NCBI RefSeq assembly: GCF_003319175.1
Contig: NZ_QOHK01000009.1
Span: 54,725-118,724, forward strand
Direction of reading: 5' to 3'
DNA length: 64,000 nucleotides
From: Blastococcus sp. TF02-8
GTDB taxonomy: Bacteria > Actinomycetota > Actinomycetes > Mycobacteriales > Geodermatophilaceae
Position numbers and translations under genes: made by a program. The notes beneath the pieces are model-generated. The model had not been told where the DNA came from, did not search any database, and worked only from the letters and a program-made list of their open reading frames with translations. Below are positions 61,465 through 64,000 of this stretch, in pieces; within the stretch, counting starts at the first letter, position 1; each line of letters starts with the position of its first letter.

Positions 61465-62840
61465 GCCGCCCGCCGGGCAGGCGGGGGCCCCGGCGGCACC
61501 CGGCGACCCGCCGTCCGGTGCTCGACGGCGCGCGGCTGACCGCCTACGACGTGCTGGACGCCGTCTCCTCCCGCCAGGCGTTCGCCAACCTGCTGCTCCC
61601 GCAGCTGCTGCGCGAGCGGCAGCTCGACGAGCGCGACGCCGCCTTCACCACGCAGCTGGCCTACGGCGCACTGCGGGCGCAGGGCACCCTGGACTCGATC
61701 CTCACGGGGTTGGTCTCCCGGCCCCTGGCCGAGCTGGATCCACGGGTCCTCGACCTGCTGCGGCTGGGCACCTACCAGCTGATCGACCTGCGGGTGCCGG
61801 CGCACGCCGCCGTCGACACCACCGTCGACCTCACCCGGGCGATCGTCGGCACCGGGGCATCCGGTCTGGTGAACGCGGTGCTGCGCAAGGTGGCGGCCGG
61901 GGGTGACCGGGCGGCCTGGCTGGTGGCTCTCGGCGCCGAGGGCGATCAGCGGCTGGCGCTGGCCACCGACCACCCGCGCTGGATCGTCGAGGCCTGGCGG
62001 GACGCCCTGGGTGGCGACGACGAGCTCGAGCCCGCGTTGCTCGCCGACGACGTCGCGCCCGAGGTGCACCTCGTGGCCCGGCGGATGGCGCGCGAGGAGC
62101 TGCTGGACGAGTCCGGCGGCGAGCCGGGCCCGTGGTCGCCGTACGCCGTGCGGCTCGGCGGGGGAGACCCCGGCCGGCTCGCGTCGGTGCGCACCGGCAA
62201 GGCGGCCGTGCAGGACGAGGGCAGCCAGCTCGCCGCGCTGCTGCTCACCCGGGCACCCCTGGAGGGTCGGGACGCTGCGTGGCTGGACATGTGCGCCGGC
62301 CCGGGCGGGAAGTCCGGCCTGCTGGCCGCGACCCGCCCCGACGGCGTGCGGCTGGTCGCGGCCGATCGGGCACCGCACCGCGCCGACCTGGTCCGCCAGG
62401 CGCTGCGCGACGAGGAGGACACCGAGGTGCTCGCCGCCGACGGCAGGCAGCTGCCGTGGGAGCCCGGCTCCTTCGACCGCGTGCTGCTCGACGCCCCGTG
62501 CACCGGGCTGGGCGCGCTGCGTCGCCGGCCGGAGGTGCGCTGGCGGCGTACCGCCGACGACGTCGAGCCGCTGGCCGAGCTCCAGACGCAGTTGTTGGAC
62601 AGCGCGCTGCAGTCGGTCCGGGTCGGCGGCGTCGTCGCCTACGTGACCTGCTCGCCGCACACCGCCGAGACCGTCGACGTCGTCGACGCCGCGGCCCGGC
62701 GCGACGACGTCGAGGTGTTGCCGGTGGCGCCGCTGTTCCCCGACGTGCCCGGCGTCGCCCGTGGCGACCACGGCCAGCTGTGGCCGCACCGGCACGGCAC
62801 CGACGCCATGTTCATGGCGCTGCTGCGCCGCACTCGCTGA
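61461..62840 (+). CDS. rsmB: 16S rRNA m5C967 methyltransferase RsmB
   Basis: SAM-dependent RNA cytosine-5 methyltransferase (Sun/Fmu). 459 residues from GTG 61461, overlapping fmt by 4 nt. N-terminal NusB-like domain ([20 protein letters not shown]), SAM site [11 protein letters not shown], and both family cysteines, Cys347 in [16 protein letters not shown] and Cys397 in VTCSPHTAE. The def-fmt-rsmB order is conserved. Ends 9 nt from the convergent HNH gene. Confidence 0.93.
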   Translation: MSRPPGRRGPRRHPATRRPVLDGARLTAYDVLDAVSSRQAFANLLLPQLLRERQLDERDAAFTTQLAYGALRAQGTLDSILTGLVSRPLAELDPRVLDLLRLGTYQLIDLRVPAHAAVDTTVDLTRAIVGTGASGLVNAVLRKVAAGGDRAAWLVALGAEGDQRLALATDHPRWIVEAWRDALGGDDELEPALLADDVAPEVHLVARRMAREELLDESGGEPGPWSPYAVRLGGGDPGRLASVRTGKAAVQDEGSQLAALLLTRAPLEGRDAAWLDMCAGPGGKSGLLAATRPDGVRLVAADRAPHRADLVRQALRDEEDTEVLAADGRQLPWEPGSFDRVLLDAPCTGLGALRRRPEVRWRRTADDVEPLAELQTQLLDSALQSVRVGGVVAYVTCSPHTAETVDVVDAAARRDDVEVLPVAPLFPDVPGVARGDHGQLWPHRHGTDAMFMALLRRTR

Positions 62841-62851
62841 GCGTCGCGCTC
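62835..62851. terminator. Mini-hairpin spanning two convergent stop codons
   Basis: CTGAGCG (62835-62841) and CGCTCAG (62845-62851) pair perfectly around TCG. The rsmB stop and the stop of the minus-strand HNH gene both lie inside it. It may act as a small bidirectional terminator. Confidence 0.45.
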
Positions 62852-64000
62852 AGAACGGCGGCGGGTCGTCGGCCGGGTCCGGTGGCGGTTGCGGTGGTTC
62901 GGTGAGCACGCGGTAGCCCGGTGGTCGGCTGATCCGGGTGACGCCGGAGGGCGTGATGACGGTGAGCACGCCGTCAGCACTCATCGTGTGGGTCCAGCCG
63001 GGGGCGAAGGTCTTCAGCCGGTGGTGGCGCCGGCACAGGCAGCACAGGTTGTCGCAGGAGGTCTCGCCGCCGTCGGCGTGGGCGATGACGTGGTCGAGGT
63101 CGGCCCACCCGGCGCGCACGGTGCAGCCGGGATGCCGGCAGGTGCGGTCGCGGGCCTTGAGGAAGCGGTACAGGGCGGGTGTGGGCCGGTAGCGGTCCAC
63201 CGGGTCGGGCTTGTCGAGGACCGGGCAGGCGCAGGGGGCGTCCGCGTGCTCGAGGCACCCGCGTCGAGCGAGGCGCTCGACCTCCGAACGACCGGAAACG
63301 GCCAGCAGGTCGCCGGTGCGGTCGGTGATCGCGATGTCCAGGCCGCCGCCGGCCGGAGCTCGTAGGCCCAGGGCGTCCAGGCGGGTGAGGAGCTCGCGCA
63401 GGTGGGCGGCGGTGATCGGTTCGCCGTCCACCTCGCCGATCGGCGAGGTGGTGCCTGGCGGGGTGAACGCGTCGGCCGTCAGTGCATTCAGCGGGGCGAC
63501 GACCGTGAGGTGGGCGGTGACCGGCGGCTGCTGCTGCCAGGGGCGCAGCAGCAGATCAGCCGCAGCACCGGCGCGCAGCATCCCGATCGGACGGGTGTCC
63601 CCGGCGTCCTTGGCGGCGCGGGCGTGCTGGTCGACCCGGTCGCGGCAGGCGCGGGCGTCGTCGTGCGGCATCAGCGCGCGGAACTCGCTCATCCCGTCAC
63701 CCACCGGCCGCACGCTCACATCCGCGCCGCGGGCCCGCAGCTCCCGCCGCCGGTCAGCCGCGGCGGCGTCGCGGGCCAGCAGCTCCGCGCGGACCGCTTC
63801 CCGCAGACTGCGCAGCGACAACTCCCCGGCCCGCGGTAGCACCGCGGCCTCGGTGGCGGCGATCACCGCCGGGTCGGTCTGCGCGCCGGTGGCCGCGACC
63901 TCCGCGGCGATCGCCCGCGCCCGCGGCCAGTCCAGCTCACCTGCACGCAGGCGGGCGAAGGTCCCGGGCAGGACGGTGGTCAACAACTGCGCGTGCTCCA
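62850..64000 (-). CDS. DUF222 / HNH endonuclease domain protein (5' end beyond window)
   Basis: Member of the 13E12-repeat family. The reading frame is open to the right window edge, so the N-terminus is missing; about 383 residues are visible (first start seen is a TTG at 63986). A DUF222 region fills most of the chain (FARLRAGELDWPRARAIAAE...SEFRALMPHDDARACRDRV). The C-terminal HNH nuclease domain carries CRHPGC, DLDHVIAHADGG, SCDNLCCLCRRHH, with the HNH residues present. Such genes occur in many copies in actinobacteria; function unproven. No inverted repeats or transposase are near, so no mobile element is called. Confidence 0.85.
   Translation of the reverse strand, partial: EHAQLLTTVLPGTFARLRAGELDWPRARAIAAEVAATGAQTDPAVIAATEAAVLPRAGELSLRSLREAVRAELLARDAAAADRRRELRARGADVSVRPVGDGMSEFRALMPHDDARACRDRVDQHARAAKDAGDTRPIGMLRAGAAADLLLRPWQQQPPVTAHLTVVAPLNALTADAFTPPGTTSPIGEVDGEPITAAHLRELLTRLDALGLRAPAGGGLDIAITDRTGDLLAVSGRSEVERLARRGCLEHADAPCACPVLDKPDPVDRYRPTPALYRFLKARDRTCRHPGCTVRAGWADLDHVIAHADGGETSCDNLCCLCRRHHRLKTFAPGWTHTMSADGVLTVITPSGVTRISRPPGYRVLTEPPQPPPDPADDPPPF

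Noticed and set aside
62850..64000. DUF222-HNH gene as part of a mobile intron or transposon
   Set aside because: No terminal repeats, target duplication or transposase nearby. The family is dispersed in actinobacteria without clear mobility signs.

Overview
The window is about 73-74% GC by eye, tightly packed, with many GTG/TTG starts and 1-4 nt start/stop overlaps. It comes from a high-GC actinobacterium. The core gene order (RSH-ppi-MBL-hisS-aspS ... rarA-alaS-ruvX-mltG-aroE-pilD-aroCKBQ-pepP-efp-nusB-bldD-pyr operon-mihF-gmk-rpoZ-coaBC-metK-priA-def-fmt-rsmB) is the one I remember from Streptomyces and relatives. A Geodermatophilaceae/Frankia-side lineage fits the composition and the DUF222-HNH gene, but that placement is inference.

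Layout. 1-10 kb: (p)ppGpp synthetase/hydrolase, a small membrane protein, a membrane-anchored cyclophilin (minus strand), an MBL hydrolase, hisS, an aldo/keto reductase, aspS and a class V aminotransferase. 10-26 kb: an accessory-looking island between aspS and rarA that reads as an almost complete agmatine/putrescine to GABA to succinate pathway: agmatinase, copper amine oxidase, aminobutyraldehyde dehydrogenase, GABA transaminase, a second aldehyde dehydrogenase, a short NAD-glutamate dehydrogenase, a PucR and an Lrp regulator, and an APC permease. 26-40 kb: rarA, two small membrane proteins, alaS-ruvX-mltG-aroE, a prepilin peptidase, the shikimate genes aroC-K-B-Q, a proline peptidase, efp and nusB. 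40-43 kb (minus strand): an ABC-2 exporter and bldD. 43-53 kb: pyrR-pyrB-pyrC-carA-carB-pyrD-pyrF, then mihF-gmk-rpoZ. 54-63 kb: coaBC, metK, two small HTH genes, the degenerate actinobacterial PriA, def-fmt-rsmB, and at the right edge a truncated DUF222/HNH gene on the minus strand.

How it works together. Most genes are housekeeping: stringent response, aminoacylation, aromatic and pyrimidine biosynthesis, nucleotide, CoA and SAM supply, and N-formylmethionine handling. The pyr operon carries a classical PyrR-binding hairpin touching the pyrR ribosome binding site. Two BldD-box matches, one over the bldD promoter and one perfect match upstream of mihF, suggest that the developmental c-di-GMP regulator controls itself and a nucleoid protein. 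In the polyamine island, gabT and glutamate dehydrogenase overlap, so the glutamate made by transamination can be recycled to 2-oxoglutarate. A dyad of the form CGACGGAATCCGTCG recurs upstream of three island transcription units and may be the operator of a local regulator.

No tRNA, rRNA, CRISPR array, insertion sequence or prophage was seen. Strong hairpin terminators separate most convergent pairs.
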